From NCBI GenBank assembly GCA_963971535.1, contig OZ020592.1, positions 125,395,937 through 125,459,936 on the forward strand: 64,000 nucleotides of DNA, given 5' to 3'. This document shows, one piece after another, positions 48,169 to 59,744 of the stretch; the stretch's first letter is position 1, and each line of letters begins with the position of its first letter. The DNA is from Notolepis coatsorum (taxonomy: Eukaryota; Chordata; Actinopteri; Aulopiformes; Paralepididae). The notes beneath the pieces were generated by a model. That model searched no databases. It saw nothing but the letters and a program-made list of their open reading frames with translations, and was not told the DNA's origin. A program made the translations under genes and the position numbers.

Positions 48169-48489
48169 GTGAGCCAAGGACAACCCAGGTCACCCTCATT
48201 TACAGTGTCGACGTTGAGACATACAGATTATTCAACATGTTAATAATTAACATTGATATAATCAAATAATCAGTTTACATGGTAAACACAAGACATAATA
48301 AAATATAAAGACATAGATAAAGTGCAGAATAATGGGGGAAAAAGACTAAACAATTGCAAACCGTTGCAGGCAGATCACAGAAACGCCATTTCTAAATCTC
48401 CCAGAGGATACAGGTTCATTAATCTACAGCGTGAGCTGAAGGTCATTCCAAGCACCAGGGACTTTATAACAAAAGGCTGACTTTACAAG
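48169..48489. other. intron 7 start, nothing assigned
   Basis: No repeat unit or element recognised between the exon 7 donor and the minisatellite. Confidence 0.5.
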
Positions 48490-49562
48490 TTTGGTCAACC
48501 TCTAGTGTAAGCCATGTGGAGAACCTCTAGTGTAAGAGAACCTCTATTGTAAGAGCACCTCTAGTGTAAGAGAACCTTGTGTAAGAGAACCTCTAGTGTA
48601 AGAGAACCTCTAGTGTAAGAGAACCTCTTGTAAGAACCTCCAGTGTAAGAGAACCTCTAAGAACCTCATGTAAGAGAACCTCTGAGAACCTCTTGTGTAA
48701 GAGAACCTCTTGTAAGAACCTCCAGTGTAAGAGAACCTCGTGTAAGAGAACCTCTCGTGTAAGAGAACCTCTAGTGTAAGAGAACCTCTTGTAAGAACCT
48801 CCAGTGTAAGAGAACCTCTAAGAACCTCATGTAAGAGAACCTCTGAGAACCTCTAGTGTAAGAGAACCTCTAGTGTAAGAGAACCTCTTGTAAGAACCTC
48901 CAGTGTAAGAGAACCTCGTGTAAGAGAACCTCTAGTGTAAGAGAACCTCTAGTGTAAGAGAACCTCTAGTGTAAGAGAACCTCTTGTAAGAACCTCCAGT
49001 GTAAGAGAACCTCGTGTAAGAGAACCTCTCGTGTAAGAGAACCTCTAGTGTAAGAGAACCTCTTGTAAGAACCTCCAGTGTAAGAGAACCTCGTGTAAGA
49101 GAACCTCTGAGATCCTCTAGTGTAAGAGAACCTTTAGTGTAAGAACCTCGTGTAAGAGAACCTCTAGTGTAAGAGAACCTCTCGTGTAAGAGAACCTCTC
49201 GTGTAAGAGAACCTCTCGTGTAAGAGAACCTCTAGTGTAAGAGAACCTCTAGTGTAAGAGAACCTCTAGTGTAAGAACCTCTAGTGTAAGAGAACCTCTA
49301 GTGTAAGAGAACCTCTAGTGTAAGAGAACCTCTCGTGTAAGAGAACCTCTCGTGTAAGAGAACCTCTAGTGTAAGAGAACCTCTCGTGTAAGCCATGTGG
49401 AGAACCTCTAGTGTAAGAGAACCTCTTGTAAGAACCTCCAGTGTAAGAGAACCTCTAAGAACCTCTCATGTAAGAGAACCTCTGAGAACCTCTTGTGTAA
49501 GAGAACCTCTGAGATCCTCTAGTGTAAGAGAACCTCTCGTGTAAGAGAACCTCTAGTGTAAG
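48490..49562 (+). repeat. 17-bp minisatellite rich in GTAAGA, block 1
   Basis: Units of gagaacctctagtgtaa (17 bp; variants tcgtgtaa, ttgtaagaacctcca). Each unit contains gtGTAAGAg, the core of a 5' splice site. The array continues at 50297-50749 and 51747-51897, split by a LINE fragment and an LTR. Confidence 0.97.
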
Positions 49563-50297
49563 ACATTTACATTTAGTCATTTAGCTGACGCTTTTATCCA
49601 AAGCGACTTACAAGTTCTGTGCGACAAGACAGCAAGAAGGGTATAACTATCAGCTGAGTAACAATGTTCATCAAAGTGTTGCGTGTTACAGTGTAGGTTA
49701 GTTTATTAGGACAAGTGCATGACAGTAAGGTTAGTCGGGGTTAGATCTTTTTTTTTCTTTTTTTTTTATCATTTCAGATAATGATTGAAGAAGTGCGTCT
49801 TTAGTCGACGGCGAAAGATTGGACGGGATTCGGCTGTCCTAACTGGGATGGGTAGTTCATTCCACCATTGTGGGGCAAGGACTGAGAATAGGCGGCTTCT
49901 TTTTGATGACCCTCCCGGAGCTTGGATAGGAGTAGGTCTGAGGCGGCCAGAAGATGCAGAGCGTAGGGGTCTTGAGGGTGTGTAGTTAGAGACCATTGAC
50001 CGGAGGTAGGCGGGAGCGGTTCCCTTTGCCGCACGGTATGCTAGGTCGAGGGCCTTGAAGCGGATACGTGCAGCAATGGGGAGCCAGTGCAGGTCCCTAA
50101 GAAGTGGGGTGACATGGGCCGACTTCGGTAGGTTTGAGATCAGGCGGGCCGCTGCGTTTTGAATGAGTTGAAGAGGCTTGGTGGCAGTGGCCGGGAGGCC
50201 AGCTAGCAGTGCGTTGCAGTAGTCGAGGCGGGAGATGACTGTTGATTGGACGAGGAGTTGGGTGGCTTCTTTTGTCAGGAAGGGGCGTATCCTTCTC
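49563..50297 (-). mobile_element. L2-like LINE, 3' terminal fragment
   Basis: Nearly the same sequence as 12158-14410 without its insertions: 3' end catttacatttagtcattta, then on the - strand an RT C-terminus with SRLFSVLAPQWWNELPIPVR and RLKTHFFN. Inserted into the 17-bp array. A T-run lies at 49747-49768. Confidence 0.88.
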
Positions 50298-50749
50298 TCG
50301 TGTAAGAGAACCTCTCGTGTAAGAGAACCTCTAGTGTAAGAACCTCTAGTGTAAGAGAACCTCTAGTGTAAGCCATGTGGAGAACCTCTAGTGTAAGAGA
50401 ACCTCTAGTGTAAGAGAACCTCTAGTGTAAGAGAACCTCTCGTGTAAGAGAACCTCTCGTGTAAGAGAACCTCTCGTGTAAGAGAACATCTAGTGTAAGA
50501 GAACCTCTAGTGTAAGAGAACCTCTAGTGTAAGAGAACCTCTTGTGTAAGAGAACCTCTAGTGTAAGAGAACCCCTCGTAAGAACCTCTCGTGTAAGAGA
50601 ACCTCTAGTGTAAGAACCTCTAGTGTAAGAGAACCTCTAGTGTAAGAGAACCTCTTGTGTAAGAGAACCTCTAGTGTAAGAGAACCCCTCGTAAGAGAAC
50701 CTCTAGTGTAAGAGAACCTCTAGTGTAAGAGAACCTCTAGTGTAAGTAT
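50297..50749 (+). repeat. 17-bp GTAAGA minisatellite, block 2
   Basis: Same unit as block 1, about 26 copies, between the LINE fragment and the LTR. Confidence 0.95.
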
Positions 50750-51746
50750 TGAAGATATAATGTTTGTTTGCAAGGTTTGCTGGAGCCACTTCATCCAGAA
50801 CGGCACACCCCGGTCAGAGAGCGGACGCAGACACAGAGCACAGTCCTTTCGTATTTTATTAAGGATTCTGTTGTTGAGTGATATCTCAAGAGTGCTTCCA
50901 TCCAGGTCGTAGGGCTGGATGGAGCAATCAAAGATTGAGTGAGTGGTGTTCTGCAACAGATAAGCAGAACACACAATAATTAACAGAGGTACATACTTAT
51001 TAATCATAACCTGAACACACACAGCAAAAGATGCTATCTAGCATATTAGCATTGGCCGCATGGACCAAACATAATGCACACAACTGAAAAGATGCTATCT
51101 AGCATATTAGCATCGGCCGCATGGACCAAACATAACAAGTAATCGGCAGAATGCACACAACTGAAAATATGCTATCTAGCATATTAGCATTGGCCGCATG
51201 GACCAAACATAATGCACACAACTGAAAAGATGCTATCTAGCATATTAGCATTGGCCGCATGGACCAAACATAATGCACACAACTGAAAAGATGCTATCTA
51301 GCATATTAGCATCGGCCGCATGGACCAAACATAACAAGTAAATGGCAGAATGCAATGGCATCCAGAACACACAACTGAAGAGATGCTATAGCATTATTGG
51401 CATTAGCATAGCTCAATTAGCAGCATGAATTAACACAACGTAGCAAACCAAATCATAGTCACACATGCATGTCACAGCATCTCAACACATAAGGCAGGCT
51501 ACATATGACATGTATCTATCATTACCATAGGCACTATATTTGTAGGCTATTGGTGACTTACTTAGTTCATGAACGCACTCTCTCACTGGGAAAGCAGACA
51601 GCAATGGAACACATTAAACCCATTAGGACCCCTGGGCTGTCCAGAGAGATGCCAGACTATAAATAATAGGACCCCTGGGCCATCAAAGAAGTGCCTGACT
51701 GGAAATAACAATACACAGCATAACAAATAATGGGGAATTTACAACA
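50750..51746 (-). mobile_element. probable solo LTR with internal tandem repeats
   Basis: On the - strand it starts TGTTGTAAATTCC and ends ATTATATCTTCA (TG...CA). AATAAAATACGAAAGG near the end fits a polyadenylation signal. Target duplication is unclear (gtaag right, gtaagtat left). Between 51028 and 51370 a unit gaaaagatgctatctagcat attagcattggccgcatgga ccaaacataatgcacacaac t repeats about five times. No internal coding region. Confidence 0.55.
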
Positions 51747-51897
51747 GTAAGAGAACCTCTTGTGTAAGAGAACCTCTAGTGTAAGAGAACCTCTAGTGTA
51801 AGAGAACCTCTTGTGTAAGAGAACCTCTAGTGTAAGAGAACCTCTAGTGTAAGAGAACCTCTTGTGTAAGAGAACCTCTAGTGTAAGAGAACCTCTA
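51747..51897 (+). repeat. 17-bp GTAAGA minisatellite, block 3
   Basis: About nine units, ending 64 bp before the exon 8 acceptor. Confidence 0.95.
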
Positions 51898-51961
51898 GCC
51901 TGTCCTGCACAGTTCTGTCCCCGCACATACATTACAATGTCCTTTCTGTTTCCATCTGCAG

Positions 51962-52078
51962 CCTGTGGCTGAAGCTCCATTCAAGTTCGACATGGAACTG
52001 GATGACCTGCCCAAAGAGACACTGAAAGAACTCATCTTTGATGAAACGGAACACTTTCAGTCAGGCTTCAGGTCCTAA
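51962..52078 (+). CDS. mapk1: mapk1 (ERK2) exon 8: C-terminal tail and stop
   Basis: 117 nt including TAA at 52076-52078, after cctttctgtttccatctgcag. Encodes [38 protein letters not shown], the C-terminal extension that wraps back onto the N-lobe. [14 protein letters not shown] identifies ERK2. The last 12 residues differ from other vertebrate ERK2 tails I recall ([10 protein letters not shown] against EETARFQPGY). The exon continues 12 nt past the stop to a donor, CACACAG|gtaaga, at 52091. Confidence 0.97.
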   Translation, partial: PVAEAPFKFDMELDDLPKETLKELIFDETEHFQSGFRS

Positions 52079-52950
52079 CCTCTCACACAGGTAAGACCCC
52101 AGTTCAATCAGGCTTCAGGTCCTAACCTCTCACACAGGTAAGACCCCAGTTCAATCAGGCTTCAGGTCCTAACCTCTCACACAGGTAAGACCCCAGTTCA
52201 GTCAGGCTTCAAACTAACCTCTCACACAGGTAAGACCCCAGTTCAGTCAGGCTTCAGGTCCTAACCTCTCAGTTCAGCCAGGCTTCAGGTCCTAACCATC
52301 TCAATTCAGCCAGGCTTCAGGTCCTAACCATCTCAGTTCAGCCAGGCTTCAGGTCCTAACATCTCAGTTCAGCCAGGCTTCAGGTCCTAACCTCTCAGTT
52401 CAGCCAGGCTTCAGGTCCTAACCTCTCAGTTCAGCCAGGCTTCAGGTCCTAACATCTCAGTTCAGCCAGGCTTCAGGTCCTAACCTCTCAGTTCAGCCAG
52501 GCTTCAGGTCCTAACCTCTCAGTTCAGCCAGGCTTCAGGTCCTAACATCTCAGTTCAGCCAGGCTTCAGGTCCTAACATCTCAGTTCAGCCAGGCTTCAG
52601 GTCCTAACCTCTCAGTTCAGCCAGGCTTCAGGTCCTAACCTCTCAGTTCAGCCAGGCTTCAGGTCCTAACATCTCAGTTCAGCCAGGCTTCAGGTCCTAA
52701 CCTCTCAGTTCAGCCAGGCTTCAGGTCCTAACATCTCAGTTCAGCCAGGCTTCAGGTCCTAACCTCTCAGTTCAGCCAGGCTTCAGGTCCTAACATCTCA
52801 GTTCAGCCAGGCTTCAGGTCCTAACATCTCAGTTCAGCCAGGCTTCAGGTCCTAACCTCTCAGTTCAGCCAGGCTTCAGGTCCTAACCTCTCAGTTCAGC
52901 CAGGCTTCAGGTCCTAACCTCTCAGTTCAGCCAGGCTTCAGGTCCTAACC
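52056..52950 (+). repeat. tandem array of the mapk1 stop codon and exon 8 donor
   Basis: The first units (47, 47 and 45 bp) repeat the end of exon 8 with its TAA and the CACACAG|GTAAGA donor, giving GTAAGA donors at 52091 (true), 52138, 52185 and 52230. Then about 22 shorter units (about 31 bp: cagttcagccaggcttcagg tcctaacctct) keep the exonic part, with in-frame-like GGC TTC AGG TCC TAA, but have lost the donor. Confidence 0.95.
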
Positions 52951-53536
52951 TTCTGTGGTCCAGTGAACCTGCACTCAGTCACTGATCATCACTTTAGATG
53001 TTAGATATGTAATGTATATAGTGCTGTTAGAAATGCAATGTATATAGTGCTGATAGATATGTAATGTCTAGTGCTGATAGATATGTAATGTCTAGTGCTG
53101 ATAGATATGTAATGTCTATAGTGCTGTTAGATATGTAATGTCTAAGGGCGGCTAAGTGGCGCAGTGGGCAAGGCGCTCGCCACTAATGCAGGAGATGCTG
53201 GGTTCGAGCCCAGCTCTCGGCATTGCTACCAGCTTGGCTGGTCGTTCATACTAACTCAATTGGAAAGATGCGACTGCTGCCTCCTCGTGTACCGGAGGGG
53301 ACACGTGATGCAAGGCTTCGTCCTTCCTGTGGGAGGCATGGCCTAACGGCGTTCGAGACAGGGGAGGGTAGAATTGGAATATACGAAATTGGGATGGGAG
53401 AAAAATTGAAAATGGGAGAAAAAGTAGATACAAAAAAAAAGATATGTAATGTCTATAGTGCTGATAGATATGTAATGTCTATAAGGATGAACTTTATTAC
53501 TTTACTCTCCTCAGTGCTGTTGTCCTCTCTCCTCAG
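52951..53536 (+). repeat. 26-bp tandem units of the 3'UTR intron, interrupted by a SINE
   Basis: Units of gtgctgatagatatgtaatg tctata run from about 53000 to 53144 and resume at 53441-53482. The rest leads to the acceptor ctgttgtcctctctcctcag at 53536. Confidence 0.85.
53145..53440 (+). mobile_element. tRNA-derived SINE, shorter subfamily
   Basis: Head agggcggctaagtggcgcag, B-box GGGTTCGAGCCC, tail attgggatgggagaaaaatt and an A-run. agatatgtaatgtcta on both sides may be the target duplication but is also the host array unit. Confidence 0.85.
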
Positions 53537-54164
53537 ATGGTGCTCTGGACTGGATGCTTCTCCGTTTCCACCTTCATGGTTTTGCCTGGTCGTCTGTGCT
53601 GCTGGGATTGCCTGGGTCTCACTCATCAAGTCCACATCGCTCAGGAACGGCATCAGGAATCAATCAGTCTCCCCTCTCTATCCCTTTCTTTACATCTCTC
53701 TCTCTATCCCTTTCTTTACATCTCTCTCTATCGCTGTGTCGTGTCATTGCTTGCGGAGGTGTTTTCTAGTTTTGTTTTAAGCCAAGATAAACAATGTTTG
53801 TGTTTGCTTTGGCTCTGGCTATTCCGACTGAAGAACTTTGTGATAAAATGGCTGTTTTAGTTATTGTGGTGATTCTTTTCTCTACCTTGCACAGGCATCG
53901 TGGTAGATAATGTTTTTGTGAGCAGTCTACAGGAATAATTAAAAAGTAAACATAAGCCATACTATCATTAGGAAAAAATAAAAAATAAAAATGATTTATG
54001 CAATGAATGCACGCAATCACTGACAGACTATGGGCCCAACACTCACTAGTGATAATGGGCGTCAAACTCTCTGAAAGCTCCTACGTTTTGTCAGGAGCAA
54101 TACAGCCTTAAGTCTTAAAATGTTTTGGTAATATGATCTAGATATGGAATGGTAATGAAAGGTG

Positions 54165-54170
54165 AATAAA
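54165..54170 (+). terminator. candidate proximal polyadenylation signal
   Basis: AATAAA in ggtgaataaagtgagttcat, with a GT-rich stretch (tatgtgtttg) about 15 bp downstream. Confidence 0.45.
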
Positions 54171-54997
54171 GTGAGTTCATTATGTGTTTGACCATTGGGA
54201 TGTTTAAACAATACGTCCATATTATGGTCCTTTCACGATGGAATGATGACCTCACACGACGTTACGAACACAGATGCAGTGCTACGTTTACCCGTCGTTT
54301 CCCTTGGTGATGAGACTAAAGAAAACTGAGTTTATGACATATAAGCACTAAGACTAGTCTATTTTTCATATGGGGAAAGGACTCCGAGGACTTTGTGTGT
54401 GAACTATTGTTGTGCCTCCTTTTCTTCCTATGAAGGTGAACTGTTGTGTCTTTCTTCTGTCTTCATTGATCTGTTGCCTTGTTCTAATACTGTGCCCTTT
54501 GCATGACTGTTAAAAGCTCTGTATACAAACGCCATTTTAAGCCACATAGCAGGGCTGTGAACAGCTCTGTATACAAACACCATTTTAAGCCACATAGCAG
54601 GGGCTCTTCCACTTGGAGGCCCCAGGTTCCTGTTCTACGTGTGTGGCATAATGTGACATATCAGTCCCATGGTGCTTACGTTCATATCAGTACCATGGTG
54701 CTTACGTTCATATCAGTACCATGGTGCTTAAGTTCATATTGATTGGAGAAAAAGAAAAGCTCCTTATAGACGCCACACAGCACACAAATTACTTTGTCCT
54801 AAATCTCCTTCCAGGTTTTTTTTTTTTAGAGAAGTTATATTTATATCATATCTGAAGTTGAATATTGCACACAATATCTGCTTCATATATATATATTTAA
54901 AACCTGTAGAAAAAGAATAGCTTCTAAAGACCAATAGTTGTCAATAATTATTGGCTGAAGACTGTTTACTTAAACTATTTAAATTAACTGAAATTAT

Positions 54998-55434
54998 TTT
55001 TTTTTGTATCTCTCTTTCTCCGATTTGTCTCCGTTTTCTCCCCGTCCCAATTTAGTCGTTGTGCCAATTCCCTCCCCTACCTGGTTGTTGTGCGCATGTT
55101 CTCCTACTGGTCGGTACAAGGGAACCCTGAAGTATCCACACGCTTTGGCTCTCTTCTCACCTGGCAGCGAGGGCTCTCATTGGTGAAGTGTAACGCGTGG
55201 GAGGTCACGCTGCCTTCCTCAAGTCCTGCCTCCGCTGAGCAAGCGCCCAGACCTGACCTGTAGGGGTCGCTGTCCACAACGCCAGTTTCCCACCCACGGC
55301 TTCCCTCCCCCTAACCCAGCCAAACGAGTTAGTATAGCGATCAGCCCAAGCCAAGGCAATGCTGACTCCGGGAGTCGAGACCGCAGTCTCTTGCATTGGT
55401 GACGAGCGCAATCTCCGCTACGCCACCTGAATTG
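54998..55434 (-). mobile_element. tRNA-derived SINE, inverse, in the 3'UTR
   Basis: T-run and family tail at the left (cccgtcccaatttagtcgtt), tRNA head at the right (ccgctacgccacc). Direct repeat actgaaattat at 54987-54997 and 55435-55445. If the distal poly(A) site is used this SINE is transcribed antisense within the mRNA. Confidence 0.88.
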
Positions 55435-55569
55435 ACTGAAATTATGATGATAGTTTAAAGATTACTTGTCAGTTTTTCATACAAAGCCAATATAAGACTA
55501 GTAATTTCTTTTTAGCTGTACAACAGGTTATGGCTGTATTGTTTTCAACCCAAAAGATAACTGAGCAGG

Positions 55570-55812
55570 ACACTGGTTCTCAACCTTCTGACACGAGCCA
55601 TGCAGACCTCAGAACCTTCTGACATGAGCCATGCAGACCTCAGAACCTTCTGACATGAGCCCTGCAGCCCTCAGAACCTTCTGACATGATCCCTGCAGCC
55701 CTCAGAACCTTCTGACACGATCCCTGCAGACCTCAGGGACCTCAGAACCTTCTGACATGAGCCCTGCAGCCCTCAGAACCTTCTGACACGATCCCTGCAG
55801 CCCTCAGAACCT
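55570..55812 (+). repeat. about 31-bp minisatellite
   Basis: Seven to eight units of agaaccttctgacatgagcc ctgcagccctc. Confidence 0.9.
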
Positions 55813-55930
55813 TCTACATTTACATTTAGTTATTTAGCTGACGCTTTTATCCAAAGCGACTTACAAGTTCTGTACAACAAGTCATCACTCAACAGATGTC
55901 AGTACAGAGAGTACAGTACCTTCTGACACA
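55813..55930 (-). mobile_element. short L2-like LINE 3' end
   Basis: acatttacatttagttattt agctgacgcttttatccaaa gcgacttacaagttctgtac matches the 3' ends at 12158/13447 and 49563. It splits the preceding minisatellite: accttctgacac resumes at 55918. Confidence 0.8.
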
Positions 55931-55944
55931 AGCCTGCACAGCTC

Positions 55945-56470
55945 TGAATCTAACTAGCCTGGTGATATCAGCCTTGGGGCAGTGGGGTCTATGTGTTTAG
56001 ATCTAACTAGCCTGGTGATATCAGCCTTGTGGCAGTGGGGTCTATGTGTTTAGATCTAACTAGCCTGGTGATATCAGCCTTGGGGCAGTGGGGTCTATGT
56101 GTTTAGATCTAACTAGCCTGGTGATATCAGCCTTGGGGCAGTGGGGTCTATGTGTTTAGATCTAACTAGCCTGGTGATATCAGCCTTGGGGCAGTGGGGT
56201 CTATGTGTTTAAATCTAACTAGCCGGGTGATATCAGCCTTGGGGCAGTGGGGTCTCTGTTTAAATCTAACTAGCCTGGTGATATCAGCCTTGGGGCAGTG
56301 GGGTCTATGTGTTTAAATCTAACTAGCCTGGTGATATCAGCCTTGGGGCAGTGGGGTCTATGTGTTTAAATCTAACTAGCCTGGTGATATCAGCCTTGGG
56401 GCAGTGGGGTCTATCTGTTTAGATCTAACTAGCCTGGTGATATCAGCCTTGGGGCAGTGGGGTCTATCTG
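55945..56470 (+). repeat. 53-bp minisatellite
   Basis: Ten units of atctaactagcctggtgata tcagccttggggcagtgggg tctatgtgtttag, one shortened near 56255. Confidence 0.97.
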
Positions 56471-56981
56471 CACCTTTTTAGTTTGAGTTTGTTTTTATTT
56501 GTTGGTGCCTTTTTCGACAGTCTTGAAATCCATGATTTGATCTGCAATTTAATTTGGCGAGGATTATTTGTGATTGTAGTATATATGCTCTTAAAATTGA
56601 TTATTTTTGTGATTGTAGTATACTGTATGCTCTTAAAATGAACAAAATCTGATGTGTAATTTGAATTACCTTTGTTGCCACAGCTGTTATTTGTGACAAT
56701 GTATAGAAAAGTTGAAAACTTAAAACATTTATATTTTTTGTTACCCCTTTTCCTTGAGACATTTTTAATGGTTTGTGCAAATATTTTATTGTAAGATGGA
56801 TGTCATATTTCTAGCAGATGCTACTCTTGTTTGAGTTGTTTCCAATTGTACTTCTTTCTGTATGTTTAGTAAAAACCTATAATAGTGAAGTTGACATTTC
56901 AGATGAAAAGGGGTTTGTGTTTCCCTGCTATATTGACTGGTAAGTTTAATTTTGTTGTTGTGAAGGATTTCTTTATTTGTT

Positions 56982-56987
56982 AATAAA
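56982..56987 (+). terminator. candidate distal polyadenylation signal of mapk1
   Basis: AATAAA in tttgttaataaaaaacggcc, followed about 25 bp on by a T-rich element (gtattttttttgc). The 500 bp before it (56471-56980) are T-rich, non-repetitive and UTR-like. Confidence 0.55.
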
Positions 56988-57015
56988 AAACGGCCACTTT
57001 GAAAATCGTATTTTT

Positions 57016-57241
57016 TTTGCAACTAAATTGATTTGATTTTGATTTGAAGTCTTTATTTCGAACATGCAATGAATACAAAAACAATAACAAAAAGCAAAAC
57101 AACTCAATCTGCATGTTCGAAAAGGAGTGGGAAGAAGTAACTAAATGCAACTAAATTATACACTACTGTACCTTATTTAAGAAAGGCCTACTCTATTGTA
57201 CCTTATTTAAGAATTAAATGGTTCGTAGAGGTTGGAGAGCA
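57016..57241. other. retroelement 3' end-like sequence
   Basis: gaagtctttatttcgaacat gcaatgaatacaaaaacaat and gcatgttcgaaaaggagtgg gaagaag; the two gcatgttcg/cgaacatgc motifs are inverted. Looks like an inverse LINE 3' end. Not assigned to a family. Confidence 0.45.
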
Positions 57242-58763
57242 GGGCCCTATTCCCTGTACCTGGTTCAACTAAGTCGATCAAAAGTCCCATTATCCAGATT
57301 AAATTAACCTGATGTTTGAATCCGCGCTTTCCCTGTTCCTCGAACGCTGATTCAGTCTCGTTAATTCTACCCAGACTTGATGCTCAGGATAATTGCGCGC
57401 GGCCGCCTCACCTGAAAAGACAGCAGGTGTCGATCGCAGAAATCCTGATTTTCTAGCGGCATTGATTGATTTAAAACTTTATTAAGATTGCAGAATGGGT
57501 ACAATACAGTACGGCTCAATAGCCTCGCCGACAAATTAAATGCATAATCTATAGGCTAATTTTAAATCCCTTATTACCCCAATCAATCAGATTATTTCTT
57601 TAAATGTGCCTGCTGGCAGTAGGCTTAATGGAATGAATAATCGAATGAGATCTATTGCTAGCGAAAATAATTAGTTCAACTCTTTCAGAATAAGTAGATA
57701 CAAACAAGCCCAAAGAGTATCTAATTGATACAAATTAATAGATGCTTATGAGGATATCTGTACTGTATGCGCTCGGTTTAGGTATCATGTACTTTATATA
57801 TAAATACATGGTTCCCAAAGTTTCAAGGCGCGACCCGAAATAACGTGTCAGAGGCTTGGAGCCGGCTATACAGTTTCACTATTAATCAGGTTTTAATCTG
57901 TTTCGGACATAATCCATACATGCATGGAATTGATTACCCTTTGGTTTATACCAGTGACACCTCATGTTCATCATCAGATACCAGTGCTTGAACAGATAAA
58001 TGCATTTTCTCATGCATTAATGTCAACGGCTCATTCAATTTCTCAAATCCGTCAAACAGCGCATCTCAGACATTTTAATCCCAGTTACAATATCACAATA
58101 ACGTGTGAGTGACAGTGATACAATTCAACAATCCATAGATTCAGATTCCTCATAATTCATAATCCAGTCCACGCATAGACACTTAAATTTATGCTTGAAT
58201 GAAACACAATCCGGGCGCTCCGTTAAGCAAATACATCCACAGCAGAGAATATGAAACTAATCAGAGCCAAACGCCAGATAGGTTTCATTCATTAAAAATA
58301 TCCCTGCGTGATTCACATTTGCAATGATCCGTTATTAAAATAACCACAGTGTGTATCGCGACTCCGAGCGCCGTATCCGTATAAATATGACGTGCATTAT
58401 TTAGGACAAAGTAAATCTATAGGCTGAATATGATTGATTATCAGCATTTTAGGTATATTATTTTACATTTCAAAAGCCCCCTCTAGAAGAACGAAGCACA
58501 AAAACATAATTCAGAATGGTATAAATGGGATCTAGACTGAGAATTATTTCAGGAAGCGAGCTGGGATTTCTTTGCCAGGGCGTGGCCATGGTTTATCCAG
58601 CTAACTGAACTAAACCCTGCTCTGGAGCAGGTTCAAACTTTCTGATCTGTTACCATGGTGATTTAGACAATCCGACGTTGGGGAACGGAAAGTTCTGTCT
58701 TAAGTCAAGCTATGTTGAAAATTATCCGGCTAACTCAGTTAGCCAGTTACGAGGAACAGGGCC
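57242..58763. mobile_element. DNA transposon with GGGCCCTATTCC ends
   Basis: Left GGGCCCTATTCCCTGTACC and right (inverse) GGGCCCTGTTCCTCGTAAC are imperfect inverted repeats, with further inverted similarity inside (ctggttcaactaagtc / aactggctaactgagt). It contains the inverted retroposon 3' end at 57478-57530. No ORF of note. Superfamily uncertain. Confidence 0.6.
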
Positions 58764-58988
58764 CAGGTAGGTGTTAAGTTGTGTAGAGTGAGATGTTGAT
58801 CTTTGTAGAGTGAGATATTGATCTTTGTAGAGTGAGATATTGAAAAAGAATTGTACATCACAATTCACAAAATAAAATCATACTGATGAGACGGGGGGAG
58901 AAAACATAAGTGTAAGGGGGCAGGAAACAAGTTCTTCATCCTGCTCCTTTTCGGCGATGGGTGTATCATGTTAAAAAAATAAAATGTT
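58764..58988. other. spacer with a threefold 22-bp repeat
   Basis: Three units of gtagagtgagatattgatct tt at 58787-58845; the rest is A-rich with an LINE-like motif gttcttcatcctgctccttt. Confidence 0.6.
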
Positions 58989-59450
58989 GGCGGTTAGGTG
59001 GCCGAGCGGAGATTGCGTTCGTCACCAATCCAGCTCACAGCTCCGGGGTTGTCACCAGCTTGGCTGGCCGTCTGCACTAATACAATTGGCTGTATTAGAG
59101 GGTGGGAGAAGCTGGCGGGGTGGGTCCGGGTCGTTGTAAACAGCGACTCCTACAGTTCGGTCGGGGCGCCTGCTAAGCACGGATTGGACGTGAGGGGGAT
59201 AGTGTGGTCCTCCCACACGCTACGCCCTCTCGATGAGAATCCGCGCTGCCAGGTGAAAAGAAGCGGTGATTGGCTGGACGTGTGTCGGAGGAAGCACGTG
59301 GTAGCCTCCACTCTCCCAGATGATCTGACTGTGGGGGGTAAGTGCGCAGCGACCAGGAAGGGACTGGGAATTGGCATACGACTAACATTGGGATGGGAGA
59401 AAATCTGAGGAAAATGGAGGGGGAAAAAGATCAATAAAAAAAAAAAAAAA
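58989..59450 (+). mobile_element. tRNA-derived SINE
   Basis: Head cggttaggtggccgagcgga, body gcgactcctacagttcggtc, tail attgggatgggagaaaatct and A-run. aaaatgttgg flanks both sides (58981-58990, right copy ending 59456). Confidence 0.88.
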
Positions 59451-59456
59451 TGTTGG

Positions 59457-59744
59457 TGATATTGTGCAAAGATTAACTGTACCCCCATGTACGAAACAAA
59501 ATAAAATGAATGAATATATAACCCAGCCCGATGTTGTACTATGCATCCCAAGCAAGATAAAAACGTTCACACAAAAGCTCAAAACAAGACAGAACAAATC
59601 CATCTAGCAGGGGTTTAGTTTACTTCGTCTGGGAATTCAATGAACAGAGAAACATATGGAGCAGGATGCTTTATGACAAACTAGCTAATTATGTACTTGT
59701 TGTAACATGAGGAGAACAGGTTAGGACTGTTTCATGGCCTAGGT
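59457..59744. other. intergenic spacer, nothing assigned
   Basis: A T-poor, A-rich stretch with no element ends or ORF. Confidence 0.5.

Larger units (their letters stand above)
53537..57010 (+). other. mapk1: mapk1 3'UTR exon (exon 9), probable
   Basis: Vertebrate MAPK1 has an intron just after the stop codon and a long non-coding last exon. Here a strong acceptor (cctctctcctcag) at 53536 follows the exon 8 donor, and the exon begins ATGGTGCTCTGGACTGG. The distal end is placed after AATAAA at 56982-56987. The exon would be 3.5 kb including a SINE and two minisatellites; ending at the proximal AATAAA (54165) is the alternative. 53644-53750 is a CT-rich stretch; 54503-54740 has small tandem duplications. 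No cDNA evidence. Confidence 0.6.

Noticed and set aside
50720..51022. A - strand 100-codon frame within the LTR.
   Set aside because: No recognisable domain; the segment is better explained as LTR plus minisatellite.
53223..53860. Open frames of 107 and 185 codons near the 3'UTR exon.
   Set aside because: They run through a SINE and CT-rich UTR sequence; they show no domain, and the position after the ERK2 stop fits a 3'UTR.
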